Positions 35,510-45,682 of a stretch of 64,000 nucleotides of DNA are shown here, piece by piece. Made by a program: the position numbers and the translations under genes. Position 1 is the stretch's first letter, and each line of letters begins with the position of its first letter. Under the pieces are notes generated by a model. The model ran no database searches and had not been told where the DNA came from. It saw only the letters and a list, made by a program, of their open reading frames with translations. The stretch lies in the NCBI RefSeq assembly GCF_014164775.1, contig NZ_JACJGB010000001.1, positions 124,001 through 188,000 on the forward strand. The letters run 5' to 3'. This stretch comes from Tessaracoccus sp. MC1679 (GTDB lineage Bacteria > Actinomycetota > Actinomycetes > Propionibacteriales > Propionibacteriaceae).

Positions 35510-36012
35510 AGGTCCCCGGCTTCGATCGGCACCGTCGACTCCTCCACGTCACCCAGCTCCACGGGTTCCGGCCCGTCCCATCGCGCCAGGGCCGCGATCT
35601 GCGGCGGCCAGGTGTTCTCGGGCAGGTCGTCGAGGGGAAACCACCGCGTGGCCACGTGGCGGGAGCGTTCGCGCTCCGTGAGGCCCGCAGCCACCGGCTC
35701 GAACCACTGCGTGCGGTAGAGGAAGAACGTCTCGTCCTGAACCAGGATGCGGTCCGAGTAGCCACGGAACAGGCGCCGCACCGCGACGGGGCCGAGGAGC
35801 GCGCGCTCGTCGACGACCAGGCCGGTCTCCTCGTCGAGCTCACGCGCCGCAGCGGAACGGATCCTTTCGCGGGCCTCCACTCCCCCGCCCGGCGCCTGCC
35901 AGAATCGGGAGCCGGGAACCCCTGGGTCCACGTCGCCCATGAGGAGCACCTGATCCTCAGCGAGCACGATCACGCGCGCGGCCAGCCGGCGATGGACCGG
36001 GCGATCACCCAT
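35506..36012 (-). CDS. NUDIX hydrolase
   Basis: A 168-residue protein with an intact Nudix box: GGGVEARERIRSAAARELDE-ETG starting near residue 42 (GX5EX7REUXEEXGU pattern), which binds metal and hydrolyses a nucleoside diphosphate linkage. The substrate is not clear; the FLYRTQWFEP segment and length suit a house-cleaning enzyme. Its ATG at 36012 lies inside the end of cutC, so it is the last gene of the long operon that includes the Wadjet genes. Confidence 0.87.
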   Translation of the reverse strand: MGDRPVHRRLAARVIVLAEDQVLLMGDVDPGVPGSRFWQAPGGGVEARERIRSAAARELDEETGLVVDERALLGPVAVRRLFRGYSDRILVQDETFFLYRTQWFEPVAAGLTERERSRHVATRWFPLDDLPENTWPPQIAALARWDGPEPVELGDVEESTVPIEAGDL

Positions 36013-36715
36013 GGGGATGCCTGGTGTGGGCCACCTCGTCGTCAATGAGGTCGCGCCAGCTGGCCACCAGCTCCGAGTCGACGTATGCCTTGAAGGAGCG
36101 TCCCGGGCGGGCCGGGGAGCCGATGTGGAAGGATCTGACGCCGGCCCGGACCAGCCACGGCACGTGCTCGGGGGTCAGCCCGCCGCCGGCCATGATGAGG
36201 CGGGCCACGTCCGCATCAGCGCGGGCCCTGCGCACCAGGTCGTCGAGTCCGTGCTCGACACCGCGGGCGGACCCGGCGGTGAGGACCTGGTCCAGGCGGG
36301 CAAGCGTGCGCAGGTCGGCCCAGGCGCGATCGGGGTCCAGGCAGTGGTCGATGGCGCGATGAAAGGTCCACGGGAACGCGCCGTCGCCGACGAGCTCGCT
36401 GACCACTTCCTTGTCGATCCGGTTGAGGCCATTGAGGAAGCCCAGCACCACCCCGTCGGCGCCGGCGTCCAGGTAGCCGGCGATCAGGCCCTTCAGCCGG
36501 GTGACCTCGCCGCCGTCGGTGCCGAAGCCCGCGCGGAGACGCACCATGGGCCGGATCTGGATCGACGTGGCGCGGCGCACCTTCTCGACTGCTCGCGGCT
36601 CCGGGGAGAGCCCGTCGTCGTCCATGGTGCCGAGCAGCTCGATCCGGTCCGCACCGCCGGCCTCGGCCCGCTCGGCGTCTGCCGCGTGCAGTGCGATGAC
36701 CTCCAGCAGATTCAT
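36005..36715 (-). CDS. cutC: CutC family protein
   Basis: A 236-residue TIM-barrel protein of the CutC family: LLEVIALHAADAERAEAGGADRIEL-type opening, PMVRLRAGF, GADGVVLGFLN, TFHRAIDH and LTAGSARGVEHGLD. CutC was first linked to copper handling, but that role is disputed and its activity is uncertain. The ATG overlaps the jetD stop (ATGA), so it is cotranscribed with the Wadjet system, and the NUDIX gene follows within its 3' end. Confidence 0.88.
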   Translation of the reverse strand: MNLLEVIALHAADAERAEAGGADRIELLGTMDDDGLSPEPRAVEKVRRATSIQIRPMVRLRAGFGTDGGEVTRLKGLIAGYLDAGADGVVLGFLNGLNRIDKEVVSELVGDGAFPWTFHRAIDHCLDPDRAWADLRTLARLDQVLTAGSARGVEHGLDDLVRRARADADVARLIMAGGGLTPEHVPWLVRAGVRSFHIGSPARPGRSFKAYVDSELVASWRDLIDDEVAHTRHPHG

Positions 36716-37866
36716 GTGGCCATCTTGCCAACGCCGGGCCTCTGGCGTGCGGAGGCGCGCAGCGCGGAGCGCAGGGCGGCGTGGGCGTGCGCGCGCGGGA
36801 TGCGCTCCTGTTCGAGGCGCAGGTCTCCGTCGCGGAGTGCGGAGAGCGTTCGGTGTTCGTCGGCGGTGAGGAAGCCGATCTCACCGCGGAACGGGCTGGG
36901 CTCGGTCCCCGCCCACTGGCCGTGCGCCTGCAGGGTCGCGGGGTCCATGAGGACCGAGCGGACGCTCGGCAGGGCAGCCCTCACCTGGCCGAGAATGAGC
37001 AGGCCGTAGGTGTCCACGTCACCCCAGTACCAGACCTCGTCCGCGCCACCGATCCACGGCACGTGGGCCAGTGACGGCGCCGAAAAGCCCATGCCGTGCA
37101 CCGCGACGGTGCCTGGTAGGTCGGGCAGCGCCAGCAGCGAGGTGAGGTTCTCCACCAGCAGCACGCGGCCCGCGGCCGTCAGGGACGCCATCCCTGAGAT
37201 TCCGACGGCGAACTCTCGCGGGCCGTCGGTGAGAGTGGAGTCCAGGTACCGGACGCGGAACACGGGTCTGTGCCTGCGGAGCCCGGCCGCGCCACCGACG
37301 ATCCCCTCGTGGAGCGCGTCCACCAGCCCCCGATGCCGTTCGAGCCATTTGGAGTCGATGCCGGTCACCGGCAGTTCACGTTCCCACAGTCCTGATTCCG
37401 GGTGCGCCTCCAGCCAGCCGAGCACCGCCAGCAGCCTGGTCACATCCTCTTCGCCAAGCTTCCCAAGGCTCTTGGCGGCTTCCCGCACCGATGCCGTCAG
37501 GTCCCGGTCCGGCCACGCGCGGCGCAGCATGCCCACTGCCTCGGCTGCCCGCGCCCAGGTCTGGCGCTCACCGGCCAGCGACGCCATCGCTGCGGGCTCT
37601 GCCGTCACCCTGGCCGGGAGCCGTTGGCGCCCAAAAGTCCCCGACCGGCGCTCGACCCACTCCACGACCAGCCCCGGCGTCTGCTCGACGGCGGCCCAGT
37701 GGGCCACCTCGCGGGCGATCCCGTCGGGGTCCGCCGCGAGCTCGCGCTCAGTGGGCGGGTGCAGCGGCCACGACAACCGGGATGAGTCGGGGTTCGCGAG
37801 CCAGTCCGGCCAGTGTGTGCGCCATCGGCGGACCGCCCAGCCCTGGAGGTCCGTGACCGTTCTCAC
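36712..37866 (-). CDS. jetD: Wadjet nuclease subunit JetD
   Basis: A 384-residue protein of the DUF3322/DUF2220 type. The C-terminal Toprim nuclease core is visible: VLLVENLTSLLAL with Glu 239 and WYWGDVDTYGLLIL with Asp 283 and Asp 285, the metal ligands expected for JetD. The N-terminal part is the arm and core that bind JetC. In studied Wadjet systems JetD cuts closed circular plasmid DNA after loop extrusion by JetABC. Its ATG overlaps the jetC stop. The catalytic residues are present, so the system looks active. Confidence 0.9.
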   Translation of the reverse strand: MRTVTDLQGWAVRRWRTHWPDWLANPDSSRLSWPLHPPTERELAADPDGIAREVAHWAAVEQTPGLVVEWVERRSGTFGRQRLPARVTAEPAAMASLAGERQTWARAAEAVGMLRRAWPDRDLTASVREAAKSLGKLGEEDVTRLLAVLGWLEAHPESGLWERELPVTGIDSKWLERHRGLVDALHEGIVGGAAGLRRHRPVFRVRYLDSTLTDGPREFAVGISGMASLTAAGRVLLVENLTSLLALPDLPGTVAVHGMGFSAPSLAHVPWIGGADEVWYWGDVDTYGLLILGQVRAALPSVRSVLMDPATLQAHGQWAGTEPSPFRGEIGFLTADEHRTLSALRDGDLRLEQERIPRAHAHAALRSALRASARQRPGVGKMAT

Positions 37867-40800
37867 AGCAGGACCTCCTGGGCGCCCTCCGAGCCCGCGA
37901 TCGGGGCGTCGACGTCGTAATGCAGCTCCTGCAGCGCGGAGCCTCGGCCCGGCTCGTTGGTGACCATGACGACGCCGCCGACATAGTCGTCGATGGTCTG
38001 CAGCATCTTCATCGGGGTGGCGAGGAGCAGCTGGAAGCCGAAGGAGCGGAACACCTCCAGGCCGGCCTGGGTGAAGGTGTGGTCCGCCTTGTCGAAGGCT
38101 TCGTCGATGACTACGAGCGCGTAGGTGGGCTCGGTCCTTCCCGGCGGGGCGAGCTGGAACCGCAGCGCGGCCGCGAGGCAGAAGGTGACGAGCTTCTGCC
38201 GTTCACCGCCGGACCTGCCGCCCGAGCCTGTGAACACGTCCAGCTGAACACCGTCGGCGTCCATCACCCGCGCCTGGAAGGCGACGTGCTGGCGCGTGTC
38301 CAGGCACCGCTCACGCCACGCCCTGTCAGCGGCATCGGCCGATCCCAGCCGCTGGAGCAGGCCCTGCATAAGGACGAACCGGGCCTCGGCCGCCTCTCGC
38401 TCCTGGGGTGAACCGGCGGCCACAGAGTCCATCACCGACCCGGACGTGATCGCGTTGAGCGTGGCCAGGAAGGTGTCCACATCCGGCAGGGACCTGTCCC
38501 GCACTTCGATCTGCAGAAACCCCGTGGGTGAGAACGCCGTCATCAGCAGCGACTTGTTCACCTCGTCAACGCGGCTGCGGATCTCCCGCCTGGCCCCCCT
38601 GATCATCATGGCCAGTTGGCTGACGTTGTTGCGCGCCTGGCTCTGCAGCAGCGAGAAGAACCGCTCCTCGAACTCGGGAAGCCGGTCCGACTCGAGGTCC
38701 TCGAGGCGCTGCAGGTACTCCGGGAGGTAGTCGACGGTGTCTCCCCAGTCCGCCGCCTGGTTCTGCCAGCCACGGCCGTACTCCGCCATGGCCGTGGCGG
38801 CCGCACGCTCCGCCTTCGCCGTGCGCCGCTGAATGGCCTCGGCCACGTCTCGGAACTCAGCCCGCATCGCGACCTCGGCCCTCTCCTCGGGCACCGCCAG
38901 GCGCAGGAGCCTCGAGTCCAGAGCCGCGGACACCCCCTCCGGCACCGTGGGGGCCCCGTCGATGTCGGCCTGCCAACGCTCGATGCTGCTGAGGAGCCGC
39001 GCCACGACCAAGGCCTTCTCGTCGTGCCGCCCAACCAGCCTCCGCCGGTCCTGCTCGGCCCGGCTGTGCGCGGCAAGGGCGCGGTCCCGCTCGGCCTCAC
39101 GCTGGCGCAGATCGCTGTGCGACTCGCGCAACTGGTCCAGCTCCCGCTCGACACTCCTGAGCTGTGCCTCCACCGGTGCCGCGTCCACCGAGTCCCACGC
39201 GAAACCGGCCAACCGACCGAGCGCAGCCTCCAGACCGCGCAGCCGCCGCTCCCCCTCGTCGAGTTCCGTGAGGCGCTGCTCCACCTCGGCCAGCTCACGC
39301 TCTGCCACGCCAAGCCGCTCGACGAGCTCTGCCTCCTTCGCCTCCGTCGAGAATCCGAGCACCCAGCGGGAGCGGTCCTCGACTCTGCGGCGATCGTCCT
39401 TCTCGTGGAGAGCCGCGGAGTGCTTGACCTGGCCCTGGCGGGTGACCGCCCGCTCCACCCCGGCGAACCCTGCCGGGCTCGGCACGCACGCGTAGTCGTA
39501 GCGGCGCATCAGCCGATCCGCCAGCCAGCCCGCGAACGGACCCTCCGCGATGTCCACCTTCGCCACCAGCGATCCGCCGGGGGCGCTGACCTCCGCAGCA
39601 ACCGGCTCCGCGGCCCGGACCCGCTCGTACACGAGCCGGGTACCGAGGAACTCGCCGTCGATGAACTCCGCGGCCGCGAGATAGTGCTGCTCGGGTATGA
39701 CGAGGGTACGCGCCAGAGATCCCAGCACTCGCTCGATGGCCCCGGTCCACCCCGCCTCATCCGCCTTCACCTGGATCAGTTCGCCGACGAAGGGCAGCCG
39801 CGTCTCTTCGACGTGCAGTAGACCGGCGAGCCGCTCCCGCACGTGCAGGAGGCGGGCATCGAGGTTGGAGCGGTGGCGCCTGAGCGCGGTCAGCTCCTCG
39901 TCGAGACCGTCGCGCTTCCGCACCAGGTCTCCCTTGCGGGTCAGGACGTCGAACTGCCCGGCACGCTGGCGGGCGCGGTCTGCGGCGAGTCCGCTGGCGC
40001 GCTCCTGGAGCCGCCCACCGAAGGAGACGGCCTCGACGGCGTCGCCGGGGAACGCGAGTCCGAGCTCAGCGGCGGCGGCCGCATACTCCTCGGCGCGGGA
40101 GTTCCGCTGGTCGCGGCTGCTCTGCAGGGCCGTGCGCAGCTCCTCCAACGCCCCCACCCGGGCGCCGCCGGACTGCTCAACGGCGCGTTCGGTGCGGCGC
40201 ACGTCGTCGGCTGCCTCATCGAGGGCGGTTTCGGCGATCCGCACCTCGGCAGCGAGCCTCTCCAGAACCGGCGCCTCGCGATCCAACTCAGCCCGGGCGC
40301 CCGTCAGCCTCCGCACCAGGACCCAGGTGCCCAGGTACTCCTCCTCAGCGGCCAGCGCCGTCCGCTCAGCATCCAACGCACGCAGCTGGGCGTCGACGGC
40401 CCGCAACGGGGTCAGTGTCTCCACCTGGCGGCGGGCATCCACCACCGAGGCGTGCGCGAGCCGAAGCTCCTCAAACTGTTCGACGGTGGCGTCGCTCAAC
40501 TTGAACGTCTCGGGGAGGTCCAGCATGAAATCCCGGAAGAGGTTGTCCAGGTTGGTGAGGTTCTTCGCCGACTGGGTTTTGTGCAGCAGGATCTGAGCCT
40601 GCTGGCTGCCCATCCCCAGCACCCGCCTGAACTTCGTCGAGAAGGCGGTGTAGGCGTCTGCGCTGTAGCAGTCCCAGTGCGGGAACGCGGCGCTCACCCG
40701 ACGGTTCTCGATCCCGTTCTCGACGTAGCTCTTGAGCGTGAGGACGTCCACCGGCTCGGGCGCCAGGATGTACATGCTCTTGAGGTCCCGTGCATCCGTG

Positions 40801-41195
40801 GATGAGGCGCGGATGTGAAACAGGCGCACCAGGGTGGAGACCGTGCCGGCCGAGTCCGCGTACGTGAGCGCGACAGCGCTCCAGGTGGGGCCCCTGCGGA
40901 GGAACGCCGTGCCCACTTCGCCGGTCTCCTCGTCCGTCTCGCGCTTGTGGGCGCCGCGGACGTAGGTGAGGAGGCTTCGCTCACGGTCCCCCGTGTCGGT
41001 GCCTTGGGCGGCGGCGTTGAACCGCATCCGGCCCGGCGGCACCAGCAGGGCGGCCATCGCGTCCAGCAGCGAGGACTTGCCCGCGCCCGACGGGCCAGTC
41101 AGCAGCATGCCCTTCCACGGCACAGCGAAACTCCATTCGCCGCCGAAGGTGCCCCAGTTGACCACCTGCACGCGCCGCAGGCGATGCTGACTCAC
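37863..41195 (-). CDS. jetC: Wadjet SMC-like ATPase JetC
   Basis: A 1110-residue SMC/MukB-like motor. Walker A GPSGAGKS is at residues 34-41, following QVVNWGTFGGEWSF. Two long coiled-coil arms rich in Ala, Arg and Glu flank a hinge-like region near 480-590. The ABC signature SGGERQ starts near 995 and Walker B ALVVIDEAFD near 1026. It dimerises and extrudes DNA loops. The GTG start overlaps the jetB stop (GTGA). Length and features match JetC of type I Wadjet; MukB and MksB are relatives but the adjacent DUF3375, DUF4194 and JetD genes settle the type. Confidence 0.92.
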   Translation of the reverse strand: MSQHRLRRVQVVNWGTFGGEWSFAVPWKGMLLTGPSGAGKSSLLDAMAALLVPPGRMRFNAAAQGTDTGDRERSLLTYVRGAHKRETDEETGEVGTAFLRRGPTWSAVALTYADSAGTVSTLVRLFHIRASSTDARDLKSMYILAPEPVDVLTLKSYVENGIENRRVSAAFPHWDCYSADAYTAFSTKFRRVLGMGSQQAQILLHKTQSAKNLTNLDNLFRDFMLDLPETFKLSDATVEQFEELRLAHASVVDARRQVETLTPLRAVDAQLRALDAERTALAAEEEYLGTWVLVRRLTGARAELDREAPVLERLAAEVRIAETALDEAADDVRRTERAVEQSGGARVGALEELRTALQSSRDQRNSRAEEYAAAAAELGLAFPGDAVEAVSFGGRLQERASGLAADRARQRAGQFDVLTRKGDLVRKRDGLDEELTALRRHRSNLDARLLHVRERLAGLLHVEETRLPFVGELIQVKADEAGWTGAIERVLGSLARTLVIPEQHYLAAAEFIDGEFLGTRLVYERVRAAEPVAAEVSAPGGSLVAKVDIAEGPFAGWLADRLMRRYDYACVPSPAGFAGVERAVTRQGQVKHSAALHEKDDRRRVEDRSRWVLGFSTEAKEAELVERLGVAERELAEVEQRLTELDEGERRLRGLEAALGRLAGFAWDSVDAAPVEAQLRSVERELDQLRESHSDLRQREAERDRALAAHSRAEQDRRRLVGRHDEKALVVARLLSSIERWQADIDGAPTVPEGVSAALDSRLLRLAVPEERAEVAMRAEFRDVAEAIQRRTAKAERAAATAMAEYGRGWQNQAADWGDTVDYLPEYLQRLEDLESDRLPEFEERFFSLLQSQARNNVSQLAMMIRGARREIRSRVDEVNKSLLMTAFSPTGFLQIEVRDRSLPDVDTFLATLNAITSGSVMDSVAAGSPQEREAAEARFVLMQGLLQRLGSADAADRAWRERCLDTRQHVAFQARVMDADGVQLDVFTGSGGRSGGERQKLVTFCLAAALRFQLAPPGRTEPTYALVVIDEAFDKADHTFTQAGLEVFRSFGFQLLLATPMKMLQTIDDYVGGVVMVTNEPGRGSALQELHYDVDAPIAGSEGAQEVLL

Positions 41196-41824
41196 GATTC
41201 CACCAGCCTGGAGAGGTCTGCGGTGACCGCGGCCACCTCGTCGGAGCCGAAGACCAGCGCCAGGACCGGAGAGATCTCCCACCGGTCCTCCGTGCCCGCT
41301 GTCAGGAGCACCGAGTTCTTCGTCATCTTGTTGATCGAGGCCGTGATGCGGTCCGCGAAGCCCTTCTTGTCCGTGGCGACGAGCCGCTGGTAGGAGCGCA
41401 GCTGGTCCTCGATCTCATCGCGCCCCACGAAGGTGCGGCTGGCCGAGCCCTGACCGGCGAGCAGCCGCCGGCGCAGAAACAGCACCAGGGCAGTGTCGAG
41501 AACGGTCAGTCGGTGTGCGCGCACCACCTTGGGCGCATCGTCGATCTCGAGGTTGCGCACAAACGCCACCCCGGCGTCCAGGTCCAGCACCAGATCAAGG
41601 TAGAGGTCCGCCAGCCGGGTCCGCACCACGGCCTCGTGACGCACCAGCGCGGACCACACCTTCGTCTGCTCATCTGCGCGCAGGTACGGGCCACGGATGA
41701 GGCTCAGCAGGACTCGGCGCGTGGCCGGATCCAGCTCGCCGTGATCCACGGGCGGCTCGACGGGAGCGTCATCGAACTCGTCGACAACCTCATCAGCGCG
41801 CCGCGGGGCCGGCTGCAACGTCAT
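41192..41824 (-). CDS. jetB: Wadjet kite subunit JetB (DUF4194)
   Basis: A 210-residue protein of the DUF4194 (MukE-like kite) family: LDPATRRVLLSLIRGPYLRAD near residue 40, DVVRTRLADLYLDLVLDLDAG-type helices, and RTFVGRDEIEDQLRSYQRL with two winged-helix units. It joins JetA to the JetC heads. The ATG has a GGAG site and lies inside the last 32 bp of jetA; the stop overlaps the jetC GTG. No catalytic residues are expected. Confidence 0.88.
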   Translation of the reverse strand: MTLQPAPRRADEVVDEFDDAPVEPPVDHGELDPATRRVLLSLIRGPYLRADEQTKVWSALVRHEAVVRTRLADLYLDLVLDLDAGVAFVRNLEIDDAPKVVRAHRLTVLDTALVLFLRRRLLAGQGSASRTFVGRDEIEDQLRSYQRLVATDKKGFADRITASINKMTKNSVLLTAGTEDRWEISPVLALVFGSDEVAAVTADLSRLVES

Positions 41825-43298
41825 GGGCACTCCACTCTGGCGGTACTTGTGTGAAAACGTAGCGCGGAGCACTGACAGTTCGTGGGGAGCCCGCCTGCGA
41901 GGTCCACGTCCACGGCTCGGAACCAGGTGCCCTCGAGGCCTGCTGCTCGGCCAGCAGGAGGAGCCCGACGACGGTGGCCAGGCCCTGGGTCGCGGGGTGG
42001 CGGGCAAGCACGTCGCCGACGGTGGGCGCGGGGAGCGCGTCGAGGGTGTCGGCCACGTTGTGCTGGAGCTCTGAGAAGTCGATCTCGGTGAGCCTCACCA
42101 AGGCCTTCAGCCGCTCCAGGTCCAGCTCGAGCACCTCCCCGCGGAGGACATCTGCGGTGGCGCGCATGTCCGCCGGGTTCTCCAGTGTCCAGCTTCCGAT
42201 GGACGAGAGGGACATCGAGGTGAGGTCCAGGTCTCGGCCGATCTCCGTGGTGGGGTGCACGCGCGCCATCACGCGCAGCACCACCTGCTCCGCGCGGGAC
42301 AGCGCGTCAGCCAGCCGCTTGTGTTCGCGATACTCCTGGGTCTCGACGAATCGTCGAAGGCTCCGCGAGAAGTCGGTCAGGCTTTGGCGCACCTGGGCGC
42401 TCTCCCGCTGCAGGACGACGAGGAACTGGCGCAGGAAGGCCGCGTCGGCTGCCGGCAACTCCAGGGTGAAGGGGCGCTCGAGCACCGCGTCGACGGCGCG
42501 ATGGAAGGTGTCCGACAACACAGGGTCCAGGAGGAGTTCGTGGAACGCGCCGAAGGTTCGCCCGGCCTCGGAATTCTCGATCAGGTCCACGCCCGCGAAA
42601 ACCTCGTCGAGTACGCCGCCGCGGGCGCCCTCGTTGTTGATGATCTGCTCCCTCAGGGAGGAGTTGAGAGCCTCAAGATCGTCGGCCACCTTCGCGAAGT
42701 CACCGGGCACCTCACCGGCAAGGCGCAGGATCTCCTGAAGACGCTCCCGGGCCAGTGCGTCGTCGAGCACAGGGATCTCGCCGGACTCGATGCGGCGAAT
42801 CTCGTCGTCCAGCTCAGCCCGCCTGGCGTGCAGCGCCTCGAGCCGGGTAGCCGGGTCTGTGTCCGACTCGGCCGCCAGCGCGCCCAGCAGCCCGGTCACG
42901 GTGCTGAGGCGCGACGACGTCACGGCCGAGTGAGGCTGCTCCACCGCCCCGACGAAACGCACCGCGTCCGCGGCGCCGCGGGACAGCTCGACGGACTCTT
43001 CGCGAGCCGCGGTGGGCCGCCGGATGAGGTACCCGTCGCGGATCCAGTCCCCCACATACTCCTGCGCGGTGCGAGGGAGGGTAAAGCCGATGTCGCGCAG
43101 TTCGTCGAGGTCCTCGGCCACCTGGGTGATGAACTCGCCGTAGGCGAGCGAGCGTCGATCGCCGAACCTGCTGACGAGGATGGCGACCACCACTGGCATG
43201 AGTTCAGCGCGCACAAGCTTCATGCTGGCGGTCTCCGCCGCCCGCCTGGCGCCGGTCGCGCCGGCCGCTACGCCCACCATCTCGATGCTCGTGATCAC
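41793..43298 (-). CDS. jetA: Wadjet kleisin subunit JetA (DUF3375)
   Basis: A 501-residue protein of the DUF3375 (MukF-like kleisin) type. The N-terminal winged-helix segment has KLVRAELMPVVVAILVSRFG and YGEFITQVAEDLDELRD; a helical middle contains RARRAELDDEIRRIESGE-like coils and NSEAGRTFGAFHELLLDP; the C-terminus binds JetC and carries LLLLAEQQASR. It bridges the JetC dimer. The GTG at 43298 overlaps the stop of the small membrane protein gene; an ATG at 43280 is an alternative. First of the four jet genes. Confidence 0.87.
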   Translation of the reverse strand: MITSIEMVGVAAGATGARRAAETASMKLVRAELMPVVVAILVSRFGDRRSLAYGEFITQVAEDLDELRDIGFTLPRTAQEYVGDWIRDGYLIRRPTAAREESVELSRGAADAVRFVGAVEQPHSAVTSSRLSTVTGLLGALAAESDTDPATRLEALHARRAELDDEIRRIESGEIPVLDDALARERLQEILRLAGEVPGDFAKVADDLEALNSSLREQIINNEGARGGVLDEVFAGVDLIENSEAGRTFGAFHELLLDPVLSDTFHRAVDAVLERPFTLELPAADAAFLRQFLVVLQRESAQVRQSLTDFSRSLRRFVETQEYREHKRLADALSRAEQVVLRVMARVHPTTEIGRDLDLTSMSLSSIGSWTLENPADMRATADVLRGEVLELDLERLKALVRLTEIDFSELQHNVADTLDALPAPTVGDVLARHPATQGLATVVGLLLLAEQQASRAPGSEPWTWTSQAGSPRTVSAPRYVFTQVPPEWSAHDVAAGPAAR

Positions 43299-43705
43299 AC
43301 GACGGGTCGGGCCGCCTTCTGCTCCGACCGCTCGGCCAGTACCTTCTTGAACAGCACCATGGGCAGCAGGATGGCTGCGAGAAGCACGGACACCCACACG
43401 ATCAGCGGCGCCAGCACCCAGGTGGTCACCCCCTCGATCCGGAGACCGCCGGTGAACAGCGTGGTGAGGAACAGCCCGACGAAGGTGGTCACCAACGCGA
43501 TACCGCCCCGCAGCGCGGGCATGTGCGTGACGGCCATCTTGAGGACGAAGGGTCCGAGGAGCACCTCGATGGCCGTGAAGAACACCACGCTGAAGACGAA
43601 CCCGAGCGGCTGGAGGTGGAACCCCTCGAGGACGAGCGAGGCAACCAGGAGCCCCACGGCGTTGCCCAGCAGGTGCAGCGCCGTCGACGCGAGGAATCGA
43701 AGCAT
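43295..43705 (-). CDS. Small four-segment membrane protein of the holin-4 superfamily type
   Basis: A 136-residue protein with four hydrophobic segments: LLGNAVGLLVASLVLEGFHL, FVFSVVFFTAIEVLLGPFVL, GGIALVTTFVGLFLTTLFTG and WVLAPLIVWVSVLLAAILLP, and a short basic tail. It resembles the phage-holin-4 superfamily and YvlD-like membrane proteins, whose function in bacteria is unclear. The start at 43705 is set by the first membrane segment. Its stop overlaps the jetA GTG (GTGA), so it heads the Wadjet transcript. No established Wadjet subunit of this kind is known, so a link is only suggested by context. Confidence 0.7.
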   Translation of the reverse strand: MLRFLASTALHLLGNAVGLLVASLVLEGFHLQPLGFVFSVVFFTAIEVLLGPFVLKMAVTHMPALRGGIALVTTFVGLFLTTLFTGGLRIEGVTTWVLAPLIVWVSVLLAAILLPMVLFKKVLAERSEQKAARPVV

Positions 43706-43770
43706 GATGGCCCTTCCGACAGGTCGCGGCGGACCCGCCGTCGACACGCCGACGAGTCTAGTGGGCAGCA

Positions 43771-43805
43771 CAGGAGGGCGGCCCCGAAACGGGACCGCCC
43801 TCCTG
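43771..43805 (-). terminator. Strong hairpin downstream of groL
   Basis: CAGGAGGGCGG and CCGCCCTCCTG make an 11-bp stem, extended by CCC/GGG pairs, ending 23 bp after the groL stop. There is no clear T-run, so it may act as a weak or Rho-assisted terminator between groL and the Wadjet operon. Confidence 0.6.
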
Positions 43806-43828
43806 GTATGTCTGTGCGACGGGTTGGC

Positions 43829-45481
<1,653 letters not shown>

Positions 45482-45564
45482 TCAAGTGGGGCCGGAGCCC
45501 CGAGTGTGCAGTGTCGGGTGAACCGCGGTGCCCGCGACGGACGGCTAAGCCTCACCACAGTTCG

Positions 45565-45591
45565 GTAGCACTCAAAGCGTGAGAGTGCTAA
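45565..45591. promoter_or_regulatory. CIRCE operator 1 (HrcA site)
   Basis: TAGCACTC-n9-GAGTGCTAA matches the CIRCE inverted repeat except at the first base. It lies just downstream of the predicted -10 box of groL, so HrcA bound here would block transcription. Confidence 0.9.
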
Positions 45592-45596
45592 CCCCA

Positions 45597-45625
45597 TTAT
45601 TAGCACTCGACACAAGAGAGTGCAA
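45597..45625 (-). promoter_or_regulatory. groL promoter
   Basis: On the minus strand TTGCAC (45625-45620) and TAATAA (45602-45597) are spaced by 17 bp, a strong sigma-70-type promoter. CIRCE 2 covers its -35 box and spacer and reaches into the -10 box. Confidence 0.7.
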
Positions 45626-45626
45626 A
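45600..45626. promoter_or_regulatory. CIRCE operator 2 (HrcA site)
   Basis: TTAGCACTC-n9-GAGTGCAAA matches CIRCE except at one base of the right arm. It covers the -35 box and spacer and overlaps part of the -10 box of the groL promoter. Confidence 0.88.
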
Positions 45627-45682
45627 GAATTTCGTGGCTGCGAGGCGCTCTCGTCGCCGGAAGTGGAGGTTAGGCTCGGCCT

